Positions 17,613 to 26,387 of a DNA stretch of 64,000 nucleotides are shown piece by piece. The stretch is from JAJFHI01 sp050633705. Lineage in GTDB: Bacteria > Pseudomonadota > Alphaproteobacteria > Rhizobiales > Hyphomicrobiaceae. Every line of letters starts with the position of its first letter. Within the stretch, counting starts at the first letter, position 1. A program made the translations under genes and the position numbers. The stretch lies in NCBI GenBank assembly GCA_050633705.1, contig JBOEGZ010000006.1:124001-188000 (forward strand), read 5' to 3'. The notes below the pieces were generated by a model. That model was given only the letters and a program-made list of their open reading frames with translations. It made no database searches and was not told the DNA's origin.

Positions 17613-17930
17613 ACAAATTCAGCGCCCTATTTCAGCCGGGAGGCGCGAGGCAACTTGCTGGAGTATGACGAAAACTGTTGTTTCCTGGGATAACTGGAAT
17701 GACAATAGGCTAGGCTTTGAGTCGCGTGATAAACTCATCAACCACGGCAACGTTTGGCCGAGCGGGCCGCACTTGGCATAACTGATTTTTTCAAAGCCGG
17801 GCGCGAACCCGATGAGATCGCCAGAGCCAAGGCTGTACCATGGTTCCTGTTTTGATCGCGACGAGCCTGGACCTATAAATCGTCCTGCTGGAAGACATGC
17901 AGCAGGCTAACTGCAATTGGCACGTAAGGT
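17613..17930. other. Gap between the ParA-type gene and the following unknown gene
   Basis: About 318 bases without a supported ORF. A perfect inverted repeat CCTGCTG / CAGCAGG with nine bases between its arms (17884-17906) lies 24 bases before the next start codon and could be a leader hairpin. No clear terminator for the ParA-type gene. Confidence 0.4.
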
Positions 17931-18401
17931 ATGTCGAAATCAGCTCAATTTTGGACTGGCAAACGCATGCAAACCTATTTGCAAGCGTTATTTCGTGCTG
18001 AGCCCGGCGTTGATGACGCCCTGGCCGAACGCCTCGCAACACGGGCAAATAAAGCCATCCATAGTATGCGCGTGTGGGATGCGACGCCGCTGGTTCCAAC
18101 CAACGAACCAGCCGCCAAGACGACGCACGACAAAGACACAAAATCTGGACAACCGGTCGCAAAAAACGAACCTGCGTTCGACCCTTATGCTTTCAGTGCA
18201 ATGGTTGTTTTTGCCAAGAAGGGCGGTCCGGCACTGCTCAAGAAACTTGAAGCCATTGACAATCCGGCCGACCTAAAAGCACTTGCCGACGCACAACACA
18301 TCGGCCTCAAAGGTCGGATTGAAACCATCGAGCAATTACGTGCTGCCATCGTTGAAGGTGCCAAACAACGCCTCGCTGACCGGCGTGCCGCGGCAAGCTG
18401 A
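17931..18401 (+). CDS. Conserved-looking protein of unknown function downstream of ParA
   Basis: 156 residues, soluble, no signal peptide. The N-terminal part (MSKSAQFWTGKRMQTYLQAL, then FRAEPGVDDALAERLATRAN) looks helical. A charged, low-complexity linker follows around residues 58-82. The C-terminal third (DLKALADAQHIGLKGRIETI, then EQLRAAIVEGAKQRLADR) resembles a small helix-turn-helix or SAP-like motif, seen as a pattern only. It faces folP (convergent, 21 bases). Being next to an orphan ParA, it may be the ATPase's partner or cargo adaptor, which is inference. The ribosome binding site (AAGGT) is very close to the ATG, so an ATG at 17967 is possible. Confidence 0.65.
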   Translation: MSKSAQFWTGKRMQTYLQALFRAEPGVDDALAERLATRANKAIHSMRVWDATPLVPTNEPAAKTTHDKDTKSGQPVAKNEPAFDPYAFSAMVVFAKKGGPALLKKLEAIDNPADLKALADAQHIGLKGRIETIEQLRAAIVEGAKQRLADRRAAAS

Positions 18402-18422
18402 TCAAATGGCGCAATTCCAACC

Positions 18423-19535
18423 CTAAGCGTCAGCTTTGATCTGTTCGGGCGGGATGGCTGCTTTTTCATCGCCAAACAAAGCCGCTTGCCAAACGCTGAC
18501 GGCTTGTTTGGTCTCGGCCACATCGTGCACGCGTAAAAGCTGCACACCTTGCGCCAAGGACGACAACGCCGCAGCAATCGAACCTGGGACACGCTCAGTC
18601 GGGTTCTCGACATTGCAAAGTTGCCCGATCAATTTCTTGCGTGAAGCGCCAAGCAGAATGGGAACACCCAATCCGTGATAGAGGCTCATCGCGGCCAAGA
18701 CTGCAACATTGTGGTGAAGGTGTTTGCCAAAACCGATGCCGGGATCGGCAATAATCTTAGCCTTTGGAATGCCAGCCCCCTCACACGCTTGAATCCGTCT
18801 TTCAAGGAAGTCGAACACATCGAGTACAACATCTGCATATTGAGGATCGTCATTCATGGTTTTTGGATCGCCTTGAGCATGCATCAAGATGACCGGCAAA
18901 CCGCTTTCGGCGGCCACGTCCAAGGCTTCTGGATCATGGGTCAATGCGGAGACGTCGTTGAGAATATCGGCGCCTGCCTCAGCTGCCCGCTGCATGACTT
19001 GTGATTTGCGCGTGTCGACAGAAATTAAAGCATCAGTCTTATCGCGGAGCACTTCAATAACCGGAATCACACGTTGTAATTCTTCATCGACAGGGACCGG
19101 TGTTGCGCCAGGGCGTGTGCTCTCACCACCGATGTCGATGATATCCGCGCCCTCTTCCACCATCAGCAACGCTTGATCGACCGCGGTTTGGACACTGTTG
19201 AAATTGCCACCGTCGGAAAAACTATCCGGTGTCACATTAAGAATTCCCATAATACGAGGCGCGCTTAGCGACAACCCGGTCAACCGACTGCGCGGCTCTC
19301 GCAGCGCTTCGAACATATCGGAAGCCGCCAACGTATGGCGGCCCCAATCGCGCTCCATAAATTCGCCAAGCCCCGTGACATGGCGCATCGTCTGAGGACC
19401 ACGCTCAATCACTTCCAGTGCCGAAAACGCTAGTCGTCCGCCAGCCAATGGCAAACCGCCCCAAACCGTTCCTGTTTCCGGGTCAGCGGTTGCGGGAAAA
19501 ATACCAACCGGGCGAACGTAGATAGAGCGTTGCAT
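18423..19535 (-). CDS. folP: Dihydropteroate synthase FolP with N-terminal extension
   Basis: Condenses p-aminobenzoate with dihydropterin pyrophosphate in folate synthesis; the sulfonamide target. The catalytic domain runs from about residue 92: RIMGILNVTPDSFSDGG, IDIGGESTRPGA, ISVDTRKSQV, LNDVSAL, ILMHAQGDP, DPGIGFGK and ILLGASRKK are all intact. With 370 residues it is about 90 longer than the common form; the extra N-terminus (MQRSIYVRPVGIFP...GGRLAFSALEVIER) is of unknown role. The start is supported by GAGG eight bases upstream. It lies downstream of ftsH on the same strand, separated by the ftsH terminator. Confidence 0.95.
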   Translation of the reverse strand: MQRSIYVRPVGIFPATADPETGTVWGGLPLAGGRLAFSALEVIERGPQTMRHVTGLGEFMERDWGRHTLAASDMFEALREPRSRLTGLSLSAPRIMGILNVTPDSFSDGGNFNSVQTAVDQALLMVEEGADIIDIGGESTRPGATPVPVDEELQRVIPVIEVLRDKTDALISVDTRKSQVMQRAAEAGADILNDVSALTHDPEALDVAAESGLPVILMHAQGDPKTMNDDPQYADVVLDVFDFLERRIQACEGAGIPKAKIIADPGIGFGKHLHHNVAVLAAMSLYHGLGVPILLGASRKKLIGQLCNVENPTERVPGSIAAALSSLAQGVQLLRVHDVAETKQAVSVWQAALFGDEKAAIPPEQIKADA

Positions 19536-19630
19536 TCCACAAACCTCAATTAAAAAGTCCAGCAGCTAAAACCTCGGCCATCATTTAAAGCACGCCCGAG
19601 CGACATGTCTGCTGGTTTGCGCCCAAACAT

Positions 19631-19662
19631 GCAAAAGGCCGCAGACAATGTCCACGGCCTTT
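19631..19662 (-). terminator. Rho-independent terminator of ftsH
   Basis: AAAGGCCG / CGGCCTTT with a 13-base loop, ending in a run of four T on the minus strand, about 90 bases beyond the ftsH stop. Confidence 0.75.
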
Positions 19663-19753
19663 ATGATTTACTCAGTAAAGTCTCAGGTGCGCGCACAGGC
19701 GCAAAATATGAACCCCGCCCGCTTTTACTTTAGAGAGATCAGTCACCTCACCG

Positions 19754-21685
19754 TTACGTTGGCTGTGGCTCCATGCCTCCCGTATCGGGATCAGGCTCTT
19801 GACGCGGTTTTGCTGTTCGACCTGCACTTGGAACAGCCGAACCAACTGGTCCACCGTCGTCATCTTCATTGCGAACGATCTTCTCGCCACGCATCAAAGT
19901 TTCACACTCATCGCCCGAGATGGTCTCATATTCCATCAGCGCTTGGGTAATCGCCTCCAAGTCGTCCCGGTGTTTTTCCAGAACTTCCCAGGCTTTTTGC
20001 TCACCCTCTGTAACGATACGGCGAACCTCTTCATCAATCAGTTGAGCGGTGTCTTCTGACATGTTTTGCGTTTGAGCAACCGAATGGCCAAGGAAAACTT
20101 CTTGTTGGTTTTCGTTGTACAACAGCGGACCAAGCTTCTCGCTCATTCCCCATTCCGTCACCATGCTGCGTGCCAGATTGGTCGCTTGCGAAATGTCGCT
20201 CGAAGCGCCAGTGTTCAAGTGATCTTTGCCATAGATGATCTGCTCGGCAACACGACCACCAAACGTCATTGCCATCTTAGCTTTACACCATTCCATCGAG
20301 TAGCTGAGCTTATCGCGTTCCGGTAAACTCATCGTCACACCCAAGGCACGACCGCGCGGTATAATCGTCACTTTGTGCAACGGGTCGTTGCCCGGCACAA
20401 CGATATTGACCAAGGCATGTCCGGCTTCGTGATAAGCGGTTGCGAGTTTTTCTTCTTCCGTCATGGCCATCGATCGGCGCTCGGCACCCATCATGACTTT
20501 GTCCTTGGAATCCTCAAACTCTGTTTGCGTCACCATGCGTTTGTTACGCCGCGCCGCCAACAAAGCCGCCTCGTTAACGAGGTTGGCCAAATCAGCACCA
20601 GAAAAGCCCGGCGTACCGCGTGCAATAACTTTCGGATTAACATCCGGAGCGATTGGAACTTTGCGCATGTGAACTTTAAGAATTTTCTCACGCCCACCAA
20701 TATCGGGGTTTGGAACTGTAATCTGACGGTCAAAGCGACCAGGACGCAGCAACGCCGGGTCGAGAACATCCGGACGGTTTGTTGCCGCAATGATAATCAC
20801 GCCTTCGCTGGCTTCAAATCCATCCATCTCAACCAACAACTGGTTCAATGTCTGTTCGCGCTCATCGTTGCCACCGCCAAGACCGGCACCACGGTGACGG
20901 CCAACGGCGTCAATCTCGTCAATGAAGATGATGCAAGGGGCATTCTTTTTGGCTTGCTCGAACATGTCGCGTACACGACTTGCGCCAACGCCGACAAACA
21001 TTTCAACGAAGTCAGAACCAGAGATCGAGAAGAACGGGACGTTTGCCTCACCGGCAACGGCACGCGCAATGAGCGTTTTACCTGTACCTGGTGGTCCAAC
21101 AAGAAGTGCGCCACGCGGAATGCGTCCACCCAGACGTTGAAATTTTTGCGGATCACGCAAAAACTCAACAATTTCCTGCAGATCGACTTTCGCTTCGTCA
21201 ACGCCTGCAACATCTTCGAAGGTGACACGGCCTTGTCGTTCGGTCAGCAGTTTCGCGCGCGACTTTCCAAATCCCATCGCGCGGCCAGAACCGGACTGCA
21301 TTTGACGCATAAAAAAGATCCAGACACCAATCAACAACAGGATCGGGAACCAGTTGAGCAACACACTCATAATGGACGTTTGATCTTTGTCGCTTGGGGC
21401 TGCTTTGAAATTTACCTTTTTATCGGTGAGCGACTTCACAAGGTTGGGATCGTTCGGCGCATAGGTCGAAAACTTACCGCCATTGTTGGTCAAAACACCT
21501 GAAATCCGGTTGCCTGCAATCGTGGCTTCTTTGATCTTACCAGCATCAACATGATTCAAGAATTCAGAATATGTGATGTCGTTTCCGCGTTTGCCCTGCT
21601 CGGGATTGTTGACGAAATTGAAGACAGCAGCAGCCATCAACAGTATCGCAACCCAGATCGCGAGCTTTTGCAAATTTGAATTCAT
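19754..21685 (-). CDS. ftsH: ATP-dependent zinc metalloprotease FtsH
   Basis: Membrane-anchored AAA+ protease that degrades unstable and misassembled membrane and regulatory proteins. 643 residues: transmembrane segment at about 8-26, a periplasmic domain, a second segment at about 107-126, Walker A GPPGTGKT (197-204), Walker B IIFIDEID, second region of homology ATNRPDVLDPALLRPGRFDR, and zinc site HEAGH (419-423). The hydrophilic tail after about 605 is the usual variable end. It lies downstream of tilS in the classic Hyphomicrobiales order and has its own likely promoter and terminator. Confidence 0.98.
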   Translation of the reverse strand: MNSNLQKLAIWVAILLMAAAVFNFVNNPEQGKRGNDITYSEFLNHVDAGKIKEATIAGNRISGVLTNNGGKFSTYAPNDPNLVKSLTDKKVNFKAAPSDKDQTSIMSVLLNWFPILLLIGVWIFFMRQMQSGSGRAMGFGKSRAKLLTERQGRVTFEDVAGVDEAKVDLQEIVEFLRDPQKFQRLGGRIPRGALLVGPPGTGKTLIARAVAGEANVPFFSISGSDFVEMFVGVGASRVRDMFEQAKKNAPCIIFIDEIDAVGRHRGAGLGGGNDEREQTLNQLLVEMDGFEASEGVIIIAATNRPDVLDPALLRPGRFDRQITVPNPDIGGREKILKVHMRKVPIAPDVNPKVIARGTPGFSGADLANLVNEAALLAARRNKRMVTQTEFEDSKDKVMMGAERRSMAMTEEEKLATAYHEAGHALVNIVVPGNDPLHKVTIIPRGRALGVTMSLPERDKLSYSMEWCKAKMAMTFGGRVAEQIIYGKDHLNTGASSDISQATNLARSMVTEWGMSEKLGPLLYNENQQEVFLGHSVAQTQNMSEDTAQLIDEEVRRIVTEGEQKAWEVLEKHRDDLEAITQALMEYETISGDECETLMRGEKIVRNEDDDGGPVGSAVPSAGRTAKPRQEPDPDTGGMEPQPT

Positions 21686-22011
21686 TTATTAGGTCCTGTT
21701 CAACCCAGTACCAGTGATTGGACCGGGGGATTTGAGGGCGGGTGGATCAATCGGAGGCCAGCTTACCCCTTTGATCATTAACATAGGATCGACAACCGCC
21801 TTTGCCAAGCAACGCCAACAAGCTTTCATTATGTCTTTTCGTCAATATCCCTGAAATATATGCCAATTTTTCGCCCGCCAATTTGGGTCAAATATCGTGG
21901 AAACTGGCAAGCAGGGTTCGGATAATCAACGTTTGGGGCATCACCAAAGCCATATTTTCAGTGGCCCAACCGTAAGTCGGCCCGTTCGTGTACCTTCCGG
22001 TCGCGCTAAAA
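21686..22011. other. Intergenic region between tilS and ftsH
   Basis: About 326 bases with no supported ORF. It holds the candidate ftsH promoter described separately. Confidence 0.5.
21780..21808 (-). promoter_or_regulatory. Candidate ftsH promoter
   Basis: TTGGCA (21803-21808) and TATGTT (21780-21785) are 17 bases apart on the minus strand, about 95 bases before the ftsH ATG. The surrounding CTTGGC...CCTATGTTA also resembles alphaproteobacterial heat-shock (RpoH) promoters, which would suit ftsH, but the match is partial. Confidence 0.42.
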
Positions 22012-23430
22012 TCAACGCCCGAGACCCTGTAAAAATGGGTCAGTGTGTTGGGCAAATAGATCCGAAAAGATAAATTCGGCGCGATAAGATGCCTCATGAC
22101 GATCATCATCAAGCCCTCTCAAATCGTTGAAAATTGGCACCGAGACCAACTGCCCGTCTCGCCAAAATCCCGGTAAAGTTGCAGCCACATCCGTCGTTGG
22201 CGCGACCGCCAGACTGTCTTTGACTTCACCTGAGGCCGTCACAAGTTGGTCTTTGCCCTCTCGCCCCAACGCCTGCACCACGATCGCACCGGTTTCTTGT
22301 CGCGCGCACGACACGCGAAACCGATGATCCCAAATCTTCGTTGCCCCACATGGCAACTCAATCGACGGCAGTGGCCGACGCGACGGTTCGCGCATAACCG
22401 AAATCTCACGGCCACGCTTTTGAATGATACATCCGCCAAGCGTTTCACGGACCTCTTGATCGGGATCAATGTGCGTCGCCAGTCGGTGTACCAGAGCTTC
22501 GACCTTCATTAAACGTGGTGGCAACAACTGCCCTCCATAAGCCCTCAGAAGCCGAGACAGAAAACGCACGCGCAGTTCGCTGGACTGGTTGGCAAACACG
22601 GGCGCACCAAAGCTTGCAAACAGCCCATGATGCAGGTTCAAGTCAACCGCGCGCGCCATCTCAGTGACACCCGCTTCAATGGCCGCATCAGCGCGACGCA
22701 ATCGGGTTATGCTTTTTGCTAGTGCCTCATCGGTCAGCCCAAGCTCGTCAAACACCTTGCGATGACGCCGCCAACGCACTCGTTCAAAGCGTTGATCTTG
22801 ATTGCTCGGGTCTTCGATCCATTTGTGCTCTTTGGCTTTGAGCGTGGCGACCAACTGGGCTTTGGATAGAGTTAAAAACGGGCGCAACAATTTCACATGC
22901 GTTAATGGGCTGAGTTGGCGCAGCCCCTCCATGCCTGCTAATCCCTCCAGTCCCGATCCACGCGCCAGCCGCATCATGAACGTTTCCACCTGGTCATCGC
23001 GTGTATGTGCCGTGACAACCCCGACTTGACCTGTTGGCCAGTGCTTAACGCCAACCTCTTCAAGAAGCCGATAGCGCGCAACGCGTGCGCCATCTTGCAA
23101 CCCGGATGTCGGTTTTTCCTCCGACCACTCAACTGTTTCATGATCCAACCCCAGCGCCATTGCGCACTGAGCAACAAACAAGGCCTCGTCTTTTGCTTCA
23201 GGTCGCATACCATGATCAACTGTGGCAACGACAAAAACTGGCGCAGGTGCCCTCTCCTGCGTGAACAATTGTGCGCGCCATTGCGCCAACAAATGCAGCA
23301 ACGCCATACTGTCAGCACCACCTGACACAGCAATGACCAAGCCGTCGAAAGCCTTTAAGGGTGAAAACAAATCGGACAACATCGCCGGCTCAATGGCCTG
23401 CGCCTCTCCCGATCCTCCGGTCGTATTCAT
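22012..23430 (-). CDS. tilS: tRNA(Ile)-lysidine synthase TilS
   Basis: Attaches lysine to C34 of the tRNA-Ile CAU anticodon so that it reads AUA; essential in bacteria. 472 residues. The N-terminal PP-loop is VIAVSGGADSMALLHLL (about 32-48), followed by VATVDHGMRPEAKDEA and VVTAHTRDDQVETFMMRLARG, all conserved in TilS. The C-terminal half is divergent, as usual. The ribosome binding site is poor. It sits between cpoB and ftsH, as in other Hyphomicrobiales. Confidence 0.95.
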   Translation of the reverse strand: MNTTGGSGEAQAIEPAMLSDLFSPLKAFDGLVIAVSGGADSMALLHLLAQWRAQLFTQERAPAPVFVVATVDHGMRPEAKDEALFVAQCAMALGLDHETVEWSEEKPTSGLQDGARVARYRLLEEVGVKHWPTGQVGVVTAHTRDDQVETFMMRLARGSGLEGLAGMEGLRQLSPLTHVKLLRPFLTLSKAQLVATLKAKEHKWIEDPSNQDQRFERVRWRRHRKVFDELGLTDEALAKSITRLRRADAAIEAGVTEMARAVDLNLHHGLFASFGAPVFANQSSELRVRFLSRLLRAYGGQLLPPRLMKVEALVHRLATHIDPDQEVRETLGGCIIQKRGREISVMREPSRRPLPSIELPCGATKIWDHRFRVSCARQETGAIVVQALGREGKDQLVTASGEVKDSLAVAPTTDVAATLPGFWRDGQLVSVPIFNDLRGLDDDRHEASYRAEFIFSDLFAQHTDPFLQGLGR

Positions 23431-23565
23431 AAGGTTGGTGTCATGACATTAAAGCACTCCAGGGACAGGGGCGTGCGACGAATGCTCGTCTGCATTGGTC
23501 TTGAGCAAAGCCGAGCGCATCGCTCTCCAGAACCAAAAGACACCGACATAGCTAAATTGCGATGC

Positions 23566-24585
23566 TCAACACCCCACACGACGGCGCTCAGATGCGGCCC
23601 GGTTCTTAACATGCGCTGGAGCATTTGGAAAACGATTGACCAATTCGGTGTACGACGAACAAGCTGCATCTTTTTGTCCCAAACGATCAAGCGACATGGC
23701 CAACTTCAACAAGCTGTCCGGCGCCTTCGCACTTTTGGAATATGTTTGGTAGCCTTTTAAAAATGCACCGGCAGCAGATTTGTATTGGCCGCGCACGTAG
23801 TGCGATTCTCCCAGCCAGTACTGCGCATTGCCAGATAATTTATCGCTTGGGTAACGCTGCAAAAAATCCAAAAACGCAACCTCAGCTGCACCATAATCCT
23901 GCTGCAGGAGATATCCATAAGCCGTTTCGTAAAGAGCTTTTGGATTTCCACCAACTATTTCTCTTGGCCGATTTGAGAAGTCCGTTTCACCACGTGCCGC
24001 ATACTGCCTGCTATCCGTTTGTCCCTGCTGCGTTTGCCGTGCAGCGTTAGGACGCGTTGGCGATGATCTGTCATTGCCAAGTTGGTCGTTGATATATCCG
24101 CCAATCGGATCTTGTCCAATTTGCTGGGTCACGGTTGTTGAACCAAATCCATCTTGCTGGCGCACACGCGACCTGCGATCTGGAAGCTCGGTCGAATAAT
24201 TGTCGTTGTAACCCTGGTAGGATTGATCTGTTGCGCCGCCAGTTTGTGGTGATCTCTGTGTGCGTTCCAGTTGTGCCGTCAAAGCGCGGATTTGCATTTC
24301 CATGTTGTCGATGCGTGCACTATCGCGCGTCGAAACGCCACCACCGGCGTAGTTACCAGCCGCGGCGCTTGCCCCTGATCGACCGCCAAGTGATTGCAGC
24401 GTACCAATCACAACCTGCATATCAACGATCTGCTCTTCGAGCTGCTCAACACGCTTGCGCAAGGCTTCGGTTTCTTTATCTGCCCCGTAAGCAAGATCCA
24501 ATGGCTGGAACACAAGTACCGTTATGAAAAAAACACCAGCGGCACTGAGTAGATTTTTTTTGCACAACGTGAGCAGGTGCATCAT
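23566..24585 (-). CDS. cpoB: Tol-Pal system protein CpoB (YbgF)
   Basis: Periplasmic protein that links Tol-Pal energy use with peptidoglycan synthesis at division. 339 residues from the ATG at 24585, which gives a plausible signal peptide (MMHLLTLCKKNLLSAAGVFF then ITVLVFQPLDLAYGA); the open frame extends to 24666 and other starts are possible. After the signal come a trimerising coiled coil (ALRKRVEQLEEQIVDMQVVI), a Gln/Arg-rich low-complexity linker and TPR repeats beginning ALYETAYGYLLQQDYGAAEV, with QYWLGESHYVRGQY. It lies downstream of pal and an extra OmpA gene. Confidence 0.92.
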   Translation of the reverse strand: MMHLLTLCKKNLLSAAGVFFITVLVFQPLDLAYGADKETEALRKRVEQLEEQIVDMQVVIGTLQSLGGRSGASAAAGNYAGGGVSTRDSARIDNMEMQIRALTAQLERTQRSPQTGGATDQSYQGYNDNYSTELPDRRSRVRQQDGFGSTTVTQQIGQDPIGGYINDQLGNDRSSPTRPNAARQTQQGQTDSRQYAARGETDFSNRPREIVGGNPKALYETAYGYLLQQDYGAAEVAFLDFLQRYPSDKLSGNAQYWLGESHYVRGQYKSAAGAFLKGYQTYSKSAKAPDSLLKLAMSLDRLGQKDAACSSYTELVNRFPNAPAHVKNRAASERRRVGC

Positions 24586-24927
24586 CCGTTCGCTTTCACA
24601 CAGGTATTGCTTCATAAAATGCTCTTGCGCCATCGGCTTGCTTTTGCAGCACGAACCCGCCTGCAAAAATATTAGCTAACTATCATATCATTCGTCGAAA
24701 TCGAATTCCGACTTCAGTCACCCCAAGACATAACCTGGCGCTTGCCGAATCTTCGCTTGCTTCGAATTTTGATTATATCAGAAAACGCCTGAGCTACCAC
24801 AAAAGTCAATGCTGGCTGCAAGTGATTGCCCTTAGGCAAAAAAGAGTAATCTTAAATCGTGAATAATAGCCCGAAAACGGCGCAGTAAGCCCAGCCTGCA
24901 ATGGCCACGGTCAGGGCGGAGGGTTAA
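24586..24927. other. Intergenic region between the OmpA-domain gene and cpoB
   Basis: About 340 bases. The open frame of cpoB extends into its first 80 bases. No further gene or clear hairpin; cpoB may have its own promoter here. Confidence 0.4.
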
Positions 24928-25659
24928 CTATGGAATAGACAACGCTGCGCCGCGATGGAGTGCGTTATCAAACTTATCGCCAGGCGGCACTTTCTGGCGC
25001 AAAACTGACGATGGCAACGTATGCAGCACCTGCGTAATGGCACGGCGATTTTGTGCCGCGCACTGCTGAGCGTCACAATATGCAATGGGTTCTGCGCGTC
25101 CCCTAATCTCAATGACAATCCGTTCGGGTGAGATTCCCTCGTCAATCAAACGCTGTTGTACAGCCCTGGCACGTTCACTGGCCAAGCGGGTGTTATCATC
25201 AATTGAACCTGGATCATCTGCATGTCCGATAATTAAGGCACCAAAGCTTGGACGCAATTTCATCCAACGGGCTTGCGCCGACAAAACGATGCGTGCATTC
25301 GACCCTAGTCTTGAGCTTCCTGAACCGAAAAAGACCCGATCACCAGCCGTGCGCCGCAGGTGTTGCGTCAGACGCTGGCTCACAGCGTGACGGTACTGGC
25401 TGACAAAATTGTCTGCTTGTTTGATGCCAACGCGGGTTATATGCGCTGTGTTTTCAGTATAGGCCTGAGCATTGGCGACATCAGCCAACAGACGGCCACT
25501 TGTTACTCCGCCCATGAACGTTGAAACAGCAGCAACCGCGCACGCCGCAATGCTCATTTTCAGCATGAGACGAGACTGTTGGAATGACGATCGACGGCTC
25601 ACTTTTTGTACGCCTTTTCTGGTGACCGCGACGGCCGGGCTGTTCGCCGCCAAAATCAC
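24928..25659 (-). CDS. OmpA-domain protein (second Pal-like protein in the tol-pal locus)
   Basis: 243 residues. A basic N-terminus and a hydrophobic stretch (MSIAACAVAAVSTFMGGVTSG, about residues 35-55) predict an uncleaved anchor or signal peptide without a lipobox. The C-terminal OmpA peptidoglycan-binding domain shows VFFGSGSSRLGSNARIVLSA, IIGHADDPGSID, LASERARAVQQRLIDEGI and CAAQNRRAITQVL. The Arg of LxxxRA and the NRRA motif are kept, and HTD is HAD. The start is uncertain: the called GTG has no ribosome binding site, whereas a GTG at 25602 has AAAGG at suitable distance. It sits between pal and cpoB. Confidence 0.75.
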   Translation of the reverse strand: MILAANSPAVAVTRKGVQKVSRRSSFQQSRLMLKMSIAACAVAAVSTFMGGVTSGRLLADVANAQAYTENTAHITRVGIKQADNFVSQYRHAVSQRLTQHLRRTAGDRVFFGSGSSRLGSNARIVLSAQARWMKLRPSFGALIIGHADDPGSIDDNTRLASERARAVQQRLIDEGISPERIVIEIRGRAEPIAYCDAQQCAAQNRRAITQVLHTLPSSVLRQKVPPGDKFDNALHRGAALSIP

Positions 25660-25868
25660 CAGTTATTGCGGCCAAACTTTGCTGGTAAAACGATTGTTTC
25701 GTGCCAGGACATCTGCTCACAGGCCAACGATCAAAGGCGCCTTACACCGGCACCAACACGGACACCGACATATGTGATTTAAGTGAAAACGAGAGAGGCC
25801 TGGACCAATGCCTCGCGCCAACTAATACCTACCGCACCGATGATGCCCCAAAAAAAGGCCTCGTCGGT

Positions 25869-26387
25869 TTACTGGGAGCCTGCGACGCGGTTGTTTAAAA
25901 CCGTCTGCGCTCTGCGGTTTTGCGACCAGCATGAAATGTCGTTACAGACAGCAACGGGGCGTTCTTTACCGTATGAAATCGTCCGCAATCGAGAGGAGTT
26001 GACCCCGGTGCGAGCCAAAAACGTCCGTACGGAGGCTGCACGTCGTGCACCAAGCGCGATGTTATACTCACGCGTGCCACGCTCATCGGAATGGCCTTCA
26101 ATTGTAATCGTGTATTGAGGATATTGCCCAAGCCATTGCGCTTGCTTGCGTAGCGTTGCCTGTGCCTCTGGGGTCAAGTCGCTTGAATCGGTCGAGAAAT
26201 AAACAATATCGCCAACGTTCACGCTAAAATCACGCCGCGTTCCCGGCGTTGCCGCAACGCCACCGCTACCCTGCCCAAGCTCCGCGCCTGGTTGAGCCTG
26301 TTTGTTGGCACACCCTTGCAGACCAAGCATCGCGACAGCGACAAGGCCAGCCGTTGCAATCGAAGCAATATTCCGGGACCTCAACAT
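25869..26387 (-). CDS. pal: Peptidoglycan-associated lipoprotein Pal
   Basis: Outer-membrane lipoprotein that tethers the membrane to peptidoglycan and is mobilised by Tol during constriction. 172 residues. Signal peptide with lipobox LQGC (lipidated Cys at about 26), a Gly-rich linker, then an OmpA domain: VYFSTDSSDLTPEAQATL, IEGHSDERGTREYN, LGARRAASVRTFL, SYGKERPVAV and CWSQNRRAQTVL. The peptidoglycan-binding Asp (SDERG) and Arg are intact. A GAGAAGGGG site precedes the ATG. It lies downstream of tolB, separated by a 1.4-kb stretch that holds two tiny lipoprotein genes. Confidence 0.96.
   Translation of the reverse strand: MLRSRNIASIATAGLVAVAMLGLQGCANKQAQPGAELGQGSGGVAATPGTRRDFSVNVGDIVYFSTDSSDLTPEAQATLRKQAQWLGQYPQYTITIEGHSDERGTREYNIALGARRAASVRTFLARTGVNSSRLRTISYGKERPVAVCNDISCWSQNRRAQTVLNNRVAGSQ

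Noticed and set aside
20375..21502. 375-codon ORF on plus, antisense to ftsH
   Set aside because: It lies wholly inside ftsH, whose protein is complete and conserved; the antisense translation is Cys/His/Arg-rich with no domain or ribosome binding site.
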